Assembly: GCA_964453645.1 (NCBI GenBank) | Contig: CAYVRJ010000002.1 | Location: 186,001-250,000 of the forward strand | Source: CAYVRJ01 sp964453645 | GTDB lineage: Bacteria > Bacillota > Clostridia > Christensenellales > JAWKQI01 | Length of the DNA: 64,000 nt | Reading direction: 5' to 3' | Shown here: piece by piece, positions 1 through 8,192 of the stretch | Layout: each line of letters opens with the position of its first letter | How positions within the stretch are numbered: the stretch's first letter is position 1 | Position numbers and translations under genes: made by a program | The notes under the pieces: model-generated | Seen by the model: the letters and a program-made list of their open reading frames with translations, nothing else | Database searches by the model: none | What the model was told of the DNA's origin: nothing

Positions 1-337
1 CTCCCGAAATCTTCTTAAAAACCTTTTCATCGGCAGAGATGATTGCAAGGGCTAGATCGGAAGGGGTTAAATCGCTTAAAATATTCATGGCCACCTTAGG
101 CCCGATACCCGATACGGAAATGAGGCGTAAAAACATTTCCCGCTCCTCCTTGGAAATAAAGCCGTAGAGGGACATCTCATCTTCCCGCACCAAGAGATGG
201 GCGAATAGTTTTACTCCACCATCCAATTTATTGAGTGTGTGGGCGGAGACATAAAAAAAATAACCGATGTTGTTGCTCTCCAGCACACAATAGTTGGTAC
301 CCTTTTCAGTTACATTGCCTAAAAAATAATCGTACAT
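1..337 (-). CDS. ruvA: Holliday junction branch migration protein RuvA (partial)
   Basis: RuvA binds Holliday junctions as a tetramer and loads the RuvB helicase. About 112 N-terminal residues are visible and the rest lies beyond the left edge. The protein starts MYDYFLGNVTEKG, continues as an OB-fold, and then shows the helix-hairpin-helix segment ISVSGIGPKVAMNIL, which is the family's DNA-binding motif. ATG is at 337, 7 bases after the ruvC stop, so ruvC and ruvA form one operon, as in many bacteria. ruvB would be expected outside the window. Confidence 0.95.
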   Translation of the reverse strand, partial: MYDYFLGNVTEKGTNYCVLESNNIGYFFYVSAHTLNKLDGGVKLFAHLLVREDEMSLYGFISKEEREMFLRLISVSGIGPKVAMNILSDLTPSDLALAIISADEKVFKKISG

Positions 338-344
338 CTACATC

Positions 345-839
345 CTACTTTATAGAAAAACTTTGGGCAAACCGCATGGTGTGGGCATGACACACTGCAA
401 CAGCCAGTGCATCGGCAGCATCGTCGGGTTTGGGTAATTCTTTTAAATTTAGCAGCATTTTCACCATGTTCTGCACTTGCAGCTTTTCTGCCCGACCGTA
501 TCCTGCAACGCCCTGCTTTACTTGCAGGGGTGTATATTCGTATAGTGATATACACCTTTGCTGTGCCCCCAGCAGTGCAACGCCCCGGGCGTGAGCCACG
601 GCAATTGCGGTCTTTGTATTTTTTGCAAAGAACAGCTCCTCCACGGCAACGGCTTGGGGGGAAAATGTTTCGATCAACTCTAAAATCCCTTCGTAAAGCA
701 TTTGAAGCCGTGCCGGAAGGGGGATTCCCGCCTTTGTAATGATACAGCCAAAGTCAATGGCAGTTAACTTTCCCCTGTCCTCTTGGACAAGGCCATATCC
801 CATAATGTTCAACCCTGGGTCTATTCCTAATATCGTCAC
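345..839 (-). CDS. ruvC: Crossover junction endodeoxyribonuclease RuvC
   Basis: RuvC is the RNase H-fold resolvase that cleaves Holliday junctions held by RuvAB. The 164 residues match the usual length. The N-terminus TILGIDPGLNIMGYG carries the first catalytic Asp. The acidic VEELFFAKN and the C-terminal DDAADALAVAVCHA supply the other acidic residues. The start is GTG at 839 (the only start upstream of the conserved ILGIDPG), preceded by a GTGGTGA sequence. A consensus-like sigmaA promoter lies 25-50 bases upstream. It is the first gene of a ruvC-ruvA operon and is divergent from mreB. Confidence 0.96.
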   Translation of the reverse strand: MTILGIDPGLNIMGYGLVQEDRGKLTAIDFGCIITKAGIPLPARLQMLYEGILELIETFSPQAVAVEELFFAKNTKTAIAVAHARGVALLGAQQRCISLYEYTPLQVKQGVAGYGRAEKLQVQNMVKMLLNLKELPKPDDAADALAVAVCHAHTMRFAQSFSIK

Positions 840-863
840 GTTGTCACCACATAGTTTTTTGGT

Positions 864-892
864 ATTATACCATCATCTCAAATGAATTTCAA
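864..892 (-). promoter_or_regulatory. sigmaA promoter of ruvC-ruvA
   Basis: On the minus strand TTGAAA (887-892) and TATAAT (864-869) are separated by exactly 17 bases, 25 bases before the ruvC start. This is a near-perfect housekeeping promoter read directly from the sequence. Confidence 0.8.
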
Positions 893-931
893 TGCGTATG
901 ACATAATATTGTCGATTTAAGAAATTTATTG

Positions 932-960
932 TTGAAATTATTCTTGTTATGGTTTATGAT
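932..960 (+). promoter_or_regulatory. sigmaA promoter of mreB
   Basis: TTGAAA (932-937) and TATGAT (955-960) are 17 bases apart, about 50 bases before the mreB ATG. It is back-to-back with the ruvC promoter. Confidence 0.75.
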
Positions 961-1014
961 ATATAAGAGTATGTTACAACTGAAATTTCACCATATAGTA
1001 GGGGGAAGCAGAAA

Positions 1015-2055
1015 ATGGCCTTGTTTGACTACAGCGATGTGGGAATTGATCTTGGTACGGCAAGTGTGCTGGTATACGTAAAGGGAAAGGGAATTGTACT
1101 CCGCGAACCTTCCGTCGTAGCAGTAGATAGAAACACCGGAAGTCTTTTGGCAATCGGTGAAGAAGCTCGTACCATGTTGGGAAGAACTCCGGGAAACATC
1201 GTTGCAGTACGACCGTTAAGAGATGGTGTTATTTCAAATTTTCACGATACAGAGCGTATGCTCCGCTATTTTTTAAGAAAAGTTATTGGAAGAAGATTAT
1301 TTTTTAAACCCAGAGTGGTTGTTTGTGTTCCCTCCGGCGTTACTGAAGTTGAAAAACGTGCTGTAATCGAAGCAACAGAAGAAGCGGGTGCTAGAAACAC
1401 CATGCTCATCGAAGAGCCAATTGCCGCTGCCATTGGTGCAGGGCTGGACATTTCCTCTCCCGTTGGGCACATGGTGTTGGACGTGGGCGGTGGTACCACC
1501 GACGTTGCGGTTCTCTCCATGGGTGGTGCTGTTATTACCAATTCCATCAAGTGTGCAGGAGATAAATTCGACGAATCTATTGTTCGTTATTTAAAAAAGA
1601 AATACAATATCCTCATCGGCGAACGTACTGCCGAGGAAATTAAAATCAACATTGGTTCTGCCTTCCCTCGTCGGGAAGAAATTTATATGGAAGTTACCGG
1701 ACGCAACCTAATCTCCGGTCTCCCAAAGACAGTTACACTCAGTTCCAACGAAACCATCGAAGCGTTGGACGAGCCCCTATCCCTGGTATTTGAAACAATT
1801 CACAGCGTTATTGAACGAACTCCCCCCGAACTTGCATCCGACGTATCCGAAAACGGTCTGTGCATGACCGGCGGAGGATCCCTGCTCTACGGTTTTGATA
1901 AAATCCTAGCTGAAAAATTAAAGATTCCCTGTTATGTTGCAGATGATGCCATTTCGTGCGTTGCAATTGGAACGGGAAAGGTTTTAGAAGGAATTGATGC
2001 ATTTACGTCTGATGCAATCTATAATTATCGCAGGGGCGATTACTACGGCTATTAA
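1015..2055 (+). CDS. mreB: Rod shape-determining protein, MreB/Mbl family
   Basis: This is an actin-like ATPase that forms membrane-bound filaments guiding lateral peptidoglycan synthesis. The 346 residues match MreB length. Visible actin-fold signatures are the phosphate-1 loop VGIDLGTASVLVYVKGKGIV, the phosphate-2 loop LDVGGGTTDVAVLS near residue 155, and the adenosine motif MTGGGSLLYGFD near residue 285. The N-terminal MALFDYSD is a possible membrane-binding amphipathic start. The ATG follows GGGGGAAG. It stands alone, without mreC, mreD or RodA nearby, so it may be one of several paralogues (MreB, Mbl or MreBH); the sequence alone does not decide which. Confidence 0.93.
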   Translation: MALFDYSDVGIDLGTASVLVYVKGKGIVLREPSVVAVDRNTGSLLAIGEEARTMLGRTPGNIVAVRPLRDGVISNFHDTERMLRYFLRKVIGRRLFFKPRVVVCVPSGVTEVEKRAVIEATEEAGARNTMLIEEPIAAAIGAGLDISSPVGHMVLDVGGGTTDVAVLSMGGAVITNSIKCAGDKFDESIVRYLKKKYNILIGERTAEEIKINIGSAFPRREEIYMEVTGRNLISGLPKTVTLSSNETIEALDEPLSLVFETIHSVIERTPPELASDVSENGLCMTGGGSLLYGFDKILAEKLKIPCYVADDAISCVAIGTGKVLEGIDAFTSDAIYNYRRGDYYGY

Positions 2056-2070
2056 TAAACGATTTTTTTC

Positions 2071-2267
2071 GTGGGCGGAGCCCACACCCGCAAGGGGGAA
2101 TGATTCCCCCTTGACCCCTCTCAAATGAAAAACTAACGCTTTTACTAGGGTTTTTATAAAATATAACCTTAACAAAAGCGTTAGTTTTTTGAGTTAAAAA
2201 GTTTTTGGGGTTTTTAGGGGACCTTTTACCAAAAGTCCCCTAAACGTATTGCAGGGCAGAGCCCTGC
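2071..2267. repeat. Stack of five inverted repeats between mreB and lysS
   Basis: This 218-base convergent gap has no gene but holds five clean dyads in a row. They are GTGGGC/GCCCAC (2071-2085), CAAGGGGGAAT/ATTCCCCCTTG (2091-2113), a 16-bp arm pair (2128-2143 and 2174-2189), TTTAGGGGAC/GTCCCCTAAA (2213-2244, one bulge) and GCAGGGC/GCCCTGC (2251-2267). One is probably a terminator. The others have no assigned role and may be a dispersed palindromic repeat element. Confidence 0.75.
2128..2190. terminator. Bidirectional terminator between mreB and lysS
   Basis: The perfect 16-bp arms AAAAACTAACGCTTTT and its complement flank a 30-base loop. The plus-strand transcript ends in six U and the minus-strand transcript in five U, so the element could stop both convergent genes. 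The loop is longer than in classical terminators, though GGTT/AACC inside it can shorten it. Confidence 0.6.
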
Positions 2268-2273
2268 AGTATG

Positions 2274-3761
2274 TTATTCTTTAATAATGGGCTTCATGGT
2301 GGGGAACAGCAGTACATCCCGAATGGACGGGCTGTCTGTCAACAGCATCACCATGCGATCAATACCAATACCCAACCCGCCTGTGGGAGGCATACCGTAT
2401 TCCAACGCCAACACAAAATCCTCATCCATCACGTGAGCTTCATCATCCCCCGACTCCCGCTTAGAAATTTGCTCAACAAACCGTTGTTTTTGATCAATGG
2501 GATCGTTGAGTTCGCTAAAGGCGTTGGCCATCTCTCTCCCCGTAATAAACAACTCGAATCGCTCTGTGAGCCAAGGCTCAGCTGCCTTTTTCTTCGCTAG
2601 GGGAGAAACATCTAAGGGGTAATCCATGATAAAGGTTGGCTGTGTGAGCTTCCCTTCCACAAATTCTTCAAAAGCAGCGTAGAGCAACTCTCCTCTGGTG
2701 CCCTTGGGCTCGTGTATACCAATGGATTTTGCCAACTCAATGGCTTCACTGTCCGTTGTACACTTGCTAAAATCACCACCTGTTGCTTCTTTCACCGCAT
2801 CAATCATAGACAGACGCTTCCATGGCACCGTTAAATCCACATCCACACCGCCGTAGGAAATCTTCGTGGTGCCGTGTAGTTTAGTACATACGTATGCGAA
2901 TAAATTTTCTGTCAGTTCCATCATGCCGTGGTAATCGGTATAAGCTTCGTAAAGTTCAATGGTTGTAAATTCGGGGTTGTGTTTGATAGACATTCCCTCG
3001 TTGCGGAATATTCTGCCCATCTCATACACTTTTTCAAAACCACCTACAATCAACCGCTTTAAGTGCAACTCGGTGGCAATGCGCATATACATATCGATAT
3101 CCAGCGTGTTGTGGTGGGTAATGAAGGGGCGTGCAGCCGCTCCTCCGGCTTCCGTTTGCAGAATGGGTGTCTCCACTTCCAAATATCCCCGCTCGTCCAA
3201 AAACTCTCGAATATATTTGACAATGTTTGATCTGTTTATAAATACCTGCCGAACGTCGGGGTTCACTATTAAATCCACGTATCTCTGGCGGTAGCGCAAA
3301 TCGTTGTCTTTTAACCCATGCCATTTTTCGGGCAGGGGTTGCAAAGATTTTGTCAACAGTTCGATTTTGGTTGCTTTAATGGAAACCTCACCCATGTGGG
3401 TCTTAAACACTTCACCTACAATGCCCACAATGTCCCCGATGTCCAGCTTTTTAAATGCGGCATACGCTTCTTCGCCCAGCTCGTCCCGCTTTACATAAGA
3501 CTGAATTTTGCCGCTTTCGTCCATAATATGACAAAAGCTTGCCTTGCCCATAATTCGCTTGGACATAATCCGTCCTGCAACGCTGACTTCCTGATTCTCA
3601 TAGGTTTCAAACTGCTCTAAAATATCGTTTGCACAGTGTGTCTTTGCATACACTGTTTTTTCAAATGGGTCTTGCCCCGCCTCACGAAGGGCAGCTAGTT
3701 TTTCCCGCCGAACCTTTAATATTTCATTTAAATTTTCTAAGTTCTCTAATGTTGTTTCCAT
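2274..3761 (-). CDS. lysS: Lysyl-tRNA synthetase, class II
   Basis: The enzyme charges tRNA-Lys with lysine in the cytoplasm. An N-terminal OB-fold anticodon-binding domain (about residues 50-150, VSVAGRIMSKRIMGKASF) precedes the class II catalytic core. Motif 2 is visible as FRNEGMSIKHNPEFTTIE and motif 3 as GLGIGIDRMVMLL. The length (495 residues) is normal. I chose ATG at 3761 (METTLENLENL) with GGGG upstream; a TTG at 3773 would add four residues but has no Shine-Dalgarno. It follows greA by 34 bases, the common Gram-positive greA-lysS pair. Confidence 0.97.
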   Translation of the reverse strand: METTLENLENLNEILKVRREKLAALREAGQDPFEKTVYAKTHCANDILEQFETYENQEVSVAGRIMSKRIMGKASFCHIMDESGKIQSYVKRDELGEEAYAAFKKLDIGDIVGIVGEVFKTHMGEVSIKATKIELLTKSLQPLPEKWHGLKDNDLRYRQRYVDLIVNPDVRQVFINRSNIVKYIREFLDERGYLEVETPILQTEAGGAAARPFITHHNTLDIDMYMRIATELHLKRLIVGGFEKVYEMGRIFRNEGMSIKHNPEFTTIELYEAYTDYHGMMELTENLFAYVCTKLHGTTKISYGGVDVDLTVPWKRLSMIDAVKEATGGDFSKCTTDSEAIELAKSIGIHEPKGTRGELLYAAFEEFVEGKLTQPTFIMDYPLDVSPLAKKKAAEPWLTERFELFITGREMANAFSELNDPIDQKQRFVEQISKRESGDDEAHVMDEDFVLALEYGMPPTGGLGIGIDRMVMLLTDSPSIRDVLLFPTMKPIIKE

Positions 3762-3795
3762 CCCAAGCCCCAATTCTATTCAATAATCAAAAAAT

Positions 3796-4269
3796 TTATC
3801 TCGTTATCTCTAGTATTTTCATCTTAACCAAACCGCCAGGAGTGTCGATTTCCACTACATCCCCTGCCTTTTTCCCAATAAGCGCCTTTCCAACGGGAGA
3901 ATCGTTGGAAATCTTGCGCTTGGCAACATCCGCTTCGGCAGACCCAACGATGTGGAACGTATCCTCTTCTTCGTATGTCTCGTCGAACACTTTTACAGTG
4001 GTGCCCACGTTTACAACCTGCACGTCAACGGATGTCTCATCGATGACAATGGCGTTTTTTAGAGTGCGCTCAAGGTTCATGATTTCCATTTCCACGCGAG
4101 CCTGCTCGTTTTTCGCCTCGTCGTACTCTGCATTTTCCGAAATATCGCCAAAAGCACGAGCGACTTTAATTTGTTCTGCCACCTCGTGCCTTTTGACTGT
4201 TTTTAAATACTCAAGCTTGGCTTCAATCTCTTGAACGCCCTCATGAGTCATTACAAATTCTGAAGACAT
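3796..4269 (-). CDS. greA: Transcription elongation factor GreA
   Basis: GreA enters the RNA polymerase secondary channel and stimulates cleavage of backtracked transcripts. The 157 residues form the usual N-terminal antiparallel coiled coil (about 1-75) with the acidic tip in GDISENAEYDEAKNEQ, followed by the FKBP-like C-terminal domain (ISNDSPVGKALIGKKAGD). The ATG is preceded by GGAGGAAG. It heads a greA-lysS transcript from a consensus-like promoter at 4337-4365. Confidence 0.97.
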   Translation of the reverse strand: MSSEFVMTHEGVQEIEAKLEYLKTVKRHEVAEQIKVARAFGDISENAEYDEAKNEQARVEMEIMNLERTLKNAIVIDETSVDVQVVNVGTTVKVFDETYEEEDTFHIVGSAEADVAKRKISNDSPVGKALIGKKAGDVVEIDTPGGLVKMKILEITR

Positions 4270-4336
4270 ACCGTACTTCCTCCATCAATCATGAAATTAA
4301 CATTTGCTAATTCGAGTATAATCATACGCTTCATAT

Positions 4337-4365
4337 ATAATATACTCCATTTGACACAATGTCAA
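4337..4365 (-). promoter_or_regulatory. sigmaA promoter of greA-lysS
   Basis: On the minus strand TTGACA (4360-4365) and TATTAT (4337-4342) have a 17-base spacer. The start of greA is about 68 bases downstream. Confidence 0.82.
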
Positions 4366-4395
4366 TTGCGGAAGATACGTATATTTTGAACTTTT

Positions 4396-5058
4396 TTATA
4401 TCACCGCACTGGAGTTGTTGTCCATAAACTCCCGATTGATGGACATGAGCTGGTTGAACATGCCCATCACTTGGTTGAGCCGTGCCCTTGTTTTAACCAA
4501 TTCTGCGTTGAGGCTGTTGTTTAATAATTTCAACTGCTTGTTCTCTTCGATCAAGCGTTCAAGCTCCCGCCTGTTGGTGGACTGTGTGGCTCCCGCCCTT
4601 CTGCCCCGGGCAGGCTTTTCCATATAGGGGTTGAAGTATTTTACCCCCTGGGCATCTAATTCCCGCATGATCTGTTCCACCATGGGCTGTGCATTTTTAA
4701 TGACACTGCGATACTTGTTTTGCAGGCGCAGCATGTTGGTCTTGTCCTTACCCAAGCGCAGGGTGCATCCTCGAACGGATTCCCCGTTTGCTTGAGCGAT
4801 GAGTACGTCTTTCACTAAGTCATAGACTTCATCCTGTTCAAAGGGAATGAAGTTGGACTTTCCCGAAAGCTCCATTTCTCTTGCCAACTGATAGTAGTAG
4901 TTGCGCACACTGTTGGGCTGACGCTTGAGTGCATCTGCAACTTGGGTAAATACGCTTTTTAGCGGTTTATTGGTTTGTTTTGCGTTTGCCGCTTCAGAGA
5001 GCAGCAATTCAGTTTCATAAGATCGCCAACCGTTGGCGCGCATCTTGACATTGTTCAT
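4396..5058 (-). CDS. Myb/SANT-like DNA-binding protein with C-terminal coiled coil (RsfA-like)
   Basis: The 220-residue protein opens with a Myb/SANT-like helical segment (about residues 10-65, with WRSYETELLLSEA and VADALKRQPNSVRNYYYQ). It ends in a leucine-rich coiled coil (about 165-215, LERLIEENKQLKLLNNSLN). This layout resembles the RsfA family of prespore regulators in Bacillus, but the assignment rests on architecture and not on a decisive motif. The ATG follows GGGGGAT. It is monocistronic upstream of greA and divergent from the unknown gene at 5176. A transcription factor role is inferred; linkage to sporulation is a hypothesis. Confidence 0.6.
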   Translation of the reverse strand: MNNVKMRANGWRSYETELLLSEAANAKQTNKPLKSVFTQVADALKRQPNSVRNYYYQLAREMELSGKSNFIPFEQDEVYDLVKDVLIAQANGESVRGCTLRLGKDKTNMLRLQNKYRSVIKNAQPMVEQIMRELDAQGVKYFNPYMEKPARGRRAGATQSTNRRELERLIEENKQLKLLNNSLNAELVKTRARLNQVMGMFNQLMSINREFMDNNSSAVI

Positions 5059-5175
5059 TTTATATCCCCCTGTCGGTTATTTACACTAATTATTAACAAG
5101 AGTAAAAAAATTATACAACGTATTTTAATATTGCTCAGGCTTTTTGCATAATCATTAAAACGTGAGGTTGACGAT

Positions 5176-6171
5176 ATGAAATGGTTAAATTTAAAATGCG
5201 AAATACGAGGCTTAATACTAATCAATGGAAACCCGGTGGGAGAAGCCGACGAGAAAGGCCTGACCCTGCCCATATTACACAACCAAAAGACATACATATC
5301 TTATTTCCCCCTCCAAGACAGCAAATACTTTAACATTTTACCCTTGTGCAGGTTAGTGGAGTTTTCCGACAAAATAGAGTTTACACCCGACGGAAGTATC
5401 CAAATCGTTTCCTTTAACAACGGCATCGTCCAACTGACCCTCTATCCTCCCAAAATACCCAAGATCCTTCCCGAGGGTATCACCTCTTCCGTATTCAACG
5501 GCATTGAGTTTTATTTGGATCAGCGGCATCTGTACGCATATGTGTATAAAGATATATGCGGATATCTCACCGTTGAAGAAATTACCAAAAAACAAACTGT
5601 CTTTTTGTCACCCTTACCCGAATTTACGGGAATCACCGACACATCCATCAAAAAGATCGATGGGTTGTCCGTGCTCTGCGTGGAAGGGGTGAACGGTGCT
5701 GAAAAGCTTGTGGCATTCTATGCTCTTCGCCCCAACTTAAAGGAAATCATTTGCGTCCTTTGCAGCGACTACGAGATCGAAGAATCTGCTATTAAAATCA
5801 GCGCCAAGAGCGACATCGACGGCTTATACGACATATACAACTATGCCCGCAAGGAAAACACACTGGAATTCACCCACCTGACCAGCAGTTATTCGGGTAA
5901 CGACCCCGAACTTCGGTGTATTTTCGGCATGTTGTGTGCTGCCGCCGCCAACCAGGATTTTTCTCAATATTTGACCGCCTCCTTGCAAAGGGAGCTGAGC
6001 GTCAAGGAGATTAAAGATTTCTTAGAAGATTTCTGTGGCTTTTATTTACCCCACGATGGTGCAAAAAACGACATTGCCCTCAAATATCAAATTAGCACCA
6101 ACCTCTACGAAGCGAGAACCTTTCGCTTTAAATTGGTGGGGGGAAAGATCGACAATATCATCGAACAATAG
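5176..6171 (+). CDS. Conserved-looking protein of unknown function
   Basis: I do not recognise this 331-residue protein. It has no signal peptide or membrane segment. The first two thirds alternate short hydrophobic and charged stretches that look beta-rich, and the last third (about 225-331) looks more helical, with SVKEIKDFLEDFCGFYLP. ATG at 5176 follows GTGAGGTTGACG. Its 3' end overlaps the convergent hisC by 14 bases. It is divergent from the Myb-like regulator gene. Confidence 0.65.
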   Translation: MKWLNLKCEIRGLILINGNPVGEADEKGLTLPILHNQKTYISYFPLQDSKYFNILPLCRLVEFSDKIEFTPDGSIQIVSFNNGIVQLTLYPPKIPKILPEGITSSVFNGIEFYLDQRHLYAYVYKDICGYLTVEEITKKQTVFLSPLPEFTGITDTSIKKIDGLSVLCVEGVNGAEKLVAFYALRPNLKEIICVLCSDYEIEESAIKISAKSDIDGLYDIYNYARKENTLEFTHLTSSYSGNDPELRCIFGMLCAAAANQDFSQYLTASLQRELSVKEIKDFLEDFCGFYLPHDGAKNDIALKYQISTNLYEARTFRFKLVGGKIDNIIEQ

Positions 6172-7210
6172 TTTTCAAGGTATCCACCAGTGTACACATC
6201 TGCTCCATAGTGCCAATGGTGATGCGCAAGTAATCTTTTGTCATTTCACTGTTAAAGTGCCGGACGTATATGTTGTGTTTACACAAACTTTCATAAACGT
6301 CTTTAGCAGACGAGTTCTTTGGCTTTGCAAAGAGAAAGTTTGCCTTGCTGTCCATCACATCAAACCCAAGTTTCCCTAGGGCATTTGCTGCAAAGTCTCG
6401 AGCCTCAATTATTTTCTGTGCAATATCTTCGTAATACGTATAGTCCTTCAATGCTGCTGCTGCAATCTCTTGGGAGAGCATATCCGTTGGATACGAGTTA
6501 AAACTGTCTCGAACAGTGGTCAATCCCTCTATTAACCCTTCTGAACCGATCATATATCCAAACCGAAGCCCTGCCAAGGCGTGGGTTTTGGACAACGTTC
6601 TGGATATCAATAGATTATCATACTTTTTTAATAGGGGCAATGCCGAGTCACAACCAAAACCAACATAGGCTTCGTCTATCAACACCACTTTTGAATTGTT
6701 TGCAAGAATCACTTCCAGATCGTCTAAACCCAACGCTTTACCCGTCGGAGCATTGGGATTGGCTAACACCACCCCACCCGAAGAGTTTAAGAGTGCGGGA
6801 ACGCAAATGGATCCATCCTCATTCATGGGTGTGGTTTGATAGGTAATACCGTACAGCTTTGACCAAACGGGATAAAAGCTATACGTCACTTTGGGCATGA
6901 GTAAGGTATCCTCAAAAAAGGCATAGAACGCAAGGGCAATTGCCTCGTCGGATCCGTTGGCACAAAATATGTTTTCCACTCCAACGCCGTTTAACTGAGC
7001 AGCCGCAATGCGGCCTTCTCCCCCGTCTGTCCTGGGATACAGGCGAAGTTTTGAACAATCGAAAAGCTCCATCACCTCTCTCACCCTTTTAGAAGGTGGA
7101 TAGGGGTTTTCGTTGGTGTTGAGTTTAATGGTTTCACCCGTGGGCTGAAATCCCGCAGTATAGGGAGTGAGTTCCTTTAACCTAGGACTATAATAAGCAG
7201 TATCTTTCAT
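6158..7210 (-). CDS. hisC: Histidinol-phosphate aminotransferase
   Basis: This PLP-dependent fold-type I enzyme converts imidazole acetol-phosphate and glutamate to histidinol phosphate in histidine synthesis. The 350 residues match HisC. Visible are the substrate-binding LNTNENPYPPS near residue 30, the cofactor region LIDEAYVGF, and the Schiff-base lysine in RTLSKTHALAGLRFGY near residue 210. Other class I/II aminotransferases of the HisC/Cobc group are possible, since no other his gene is nearby. It starts 7 bases after the ispE stop, so the two are cotranscribed. Confidence 0.88.
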   Translation of the reverse strand: MKDTAYYSPRLKELTPYTAGFQPTGETIKLNTNENPYPPSKRVREVMELFDCSKLRLYPRTDGGEGRIAAAQLNGVGVENIFCANGSDEAIALAFYAFFEDTLLMPKVTYSFYPVWSKLYGITYQTTPMNEDGSICVPALLNSSGGVVLANPNAPTGKALGLDDLEVILANNSKVVLIDEAYVGFGCDSALPLLKKYDNLLISRTLSKTHALAGLRFGYMIGSEGLIEGLTTVRDSFNSYPTDMLSQEIAAAALKDYTYYEDIAQKIIEARDFAANALGKLGFDVMDSKANFLFAKPKNSSAKDVYESLCKHNIYVRHFNSEMTKDYLRITIGTMEQMCTLVDTLKTIVR

Positions 7211-7216
7211 AATCGT

Positions 7217-8092
7217 TTAGTTAATCCTGAGCACCGGCTGATAGGTTGAATTCACCTTCTTTGCAATACATGCAAACTCAAAGAGCTCCTTTGCAGCATT
7301 CAGGGCTTTAATGGCTGCCTTGCGATGGATATATATTCCAAACACAGCACTGCCGCTCCCCGTCATATTTGCATAATACGCTTCGTTGGTTTTTAAGAAG
7401 TGAATCGCTTTCTCAATATCCGGGCAAAGTTTTTTGGCACAATCGGTGAGCATGTTTTGAGCACTGTTGATATATCCAACCACATCCCCCCGCTGAATGG
7501 CCGCAGCAGTGATATCCCCCTTAGGCGCTGCCTTTGGATGGGTATCAAACAGTTCGAAACACTCTTTCGTATCGATCCCCATTGCCGGTTTGACGATGAG
7601 ATAAAATACATCTAAATTGTTTTGTACATCCGTCAATTTTTCTCCAATACCCTGTGCCCGACACGGGTGGGAGTGAATAAAGAAGGGAACGTCTGCACCT
7701 AACTTGATGGCAATTTCCAACAGCTCTTCGTGGGACAGGGGATGTCCATACAGTTCGTTCATGGCCAGCAGGGATGTCCCCGCATTACCCGAACCACCGC
7801 CCAAACCGGACATGGGCGGAATGTGCTTGTTGATAAAAATGTGCACCCCACCCTCCAGCTTCGCACGCTCAAAGAAAAGCTTTGCTGCCTTGAGGGCTAA
7901 ATTGTTTTCGTTGGCCAGAGAATACATGTCACAGGTCATGGAAAAGTCTTGTGCCTTTTGTATCCGGATGGAATCGTATATGGATATTCCCGTCATAATA
8001 CCGTCTAATTCGTGGTATAAATCGGATCGTTTGTTGAGAATATTAAGGAATAAATTCAGCTTTGCGTATGATTTAAAGATTATTGTCTCCAT
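7217..8092 (-). CDS. ispE: 4-diphosphocytidyl-2-C-methyl-D-erythritol kinase
   Basis: IspE is the GHMP-family kinase that phosphorylates CDP-methylerythritol in the MEP isoprenoid pathway. The 291 residues show the N-terminal YAKLNLFLNI, the ATP-binding glycine loop PPMSGLGGGSGNAGTSL near residue 90, and the C-terminal GSGSAVFGIY. The steps just before and after it are encoded by ispDF about 8 kb to the right. The ATG follows AAGGAGC. It is the first gene of a leftward ispE-hisC pair, divergent from the methyltransferase at 8193. Confidence 0.96.
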   Translation of the reverse strand: METIIFKSYAKLNLFLNILNKRSDLYHELDGIMTGISIYDSIRIQKAQDFSMTCDMYSLANENNLALKAAKLFFERAKLEGGVHIFINKHIPPMSGLGGGSGNAGTSLLAMNELYGHPLSHEELLEIAIKLGADVPFFIHSHPCRAQGIGEKLTDVQNNLDVFYLIVKPAMGIDTKECFELFDTHPKAAPKGDITAAAIQRGDVVGYINSAQNMLTDCAKKLCPDIEKAIHFLKTNEAYYANMTGSGSAVFGIYIHRKAAIKALNAAKELFEFACIAKKVNSTYQPVLRIN

Positions 8093-8158
8093 ATTGCTCC
8101 TTTAAGCGAAATTTAAGACTTGGACACGAAATTTATTATAACACATTATCAAAAAAAG

Positions 8159-8167
8159 TGGTATAAT
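8159..8167 (+). promoter_or_regulatory. Extended -10 promoter for the RNA-modification run
   Basis: TGGTATAAT combines the extended -10 TG with a perfect TATAAT (8162-8167), 25 bases before the ATG at 8193. No good -35 is visible. Confidence 0.45.
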
Positions 8168-8192
8168 AAAAAATAAAATTTTGTGGAGTGTT

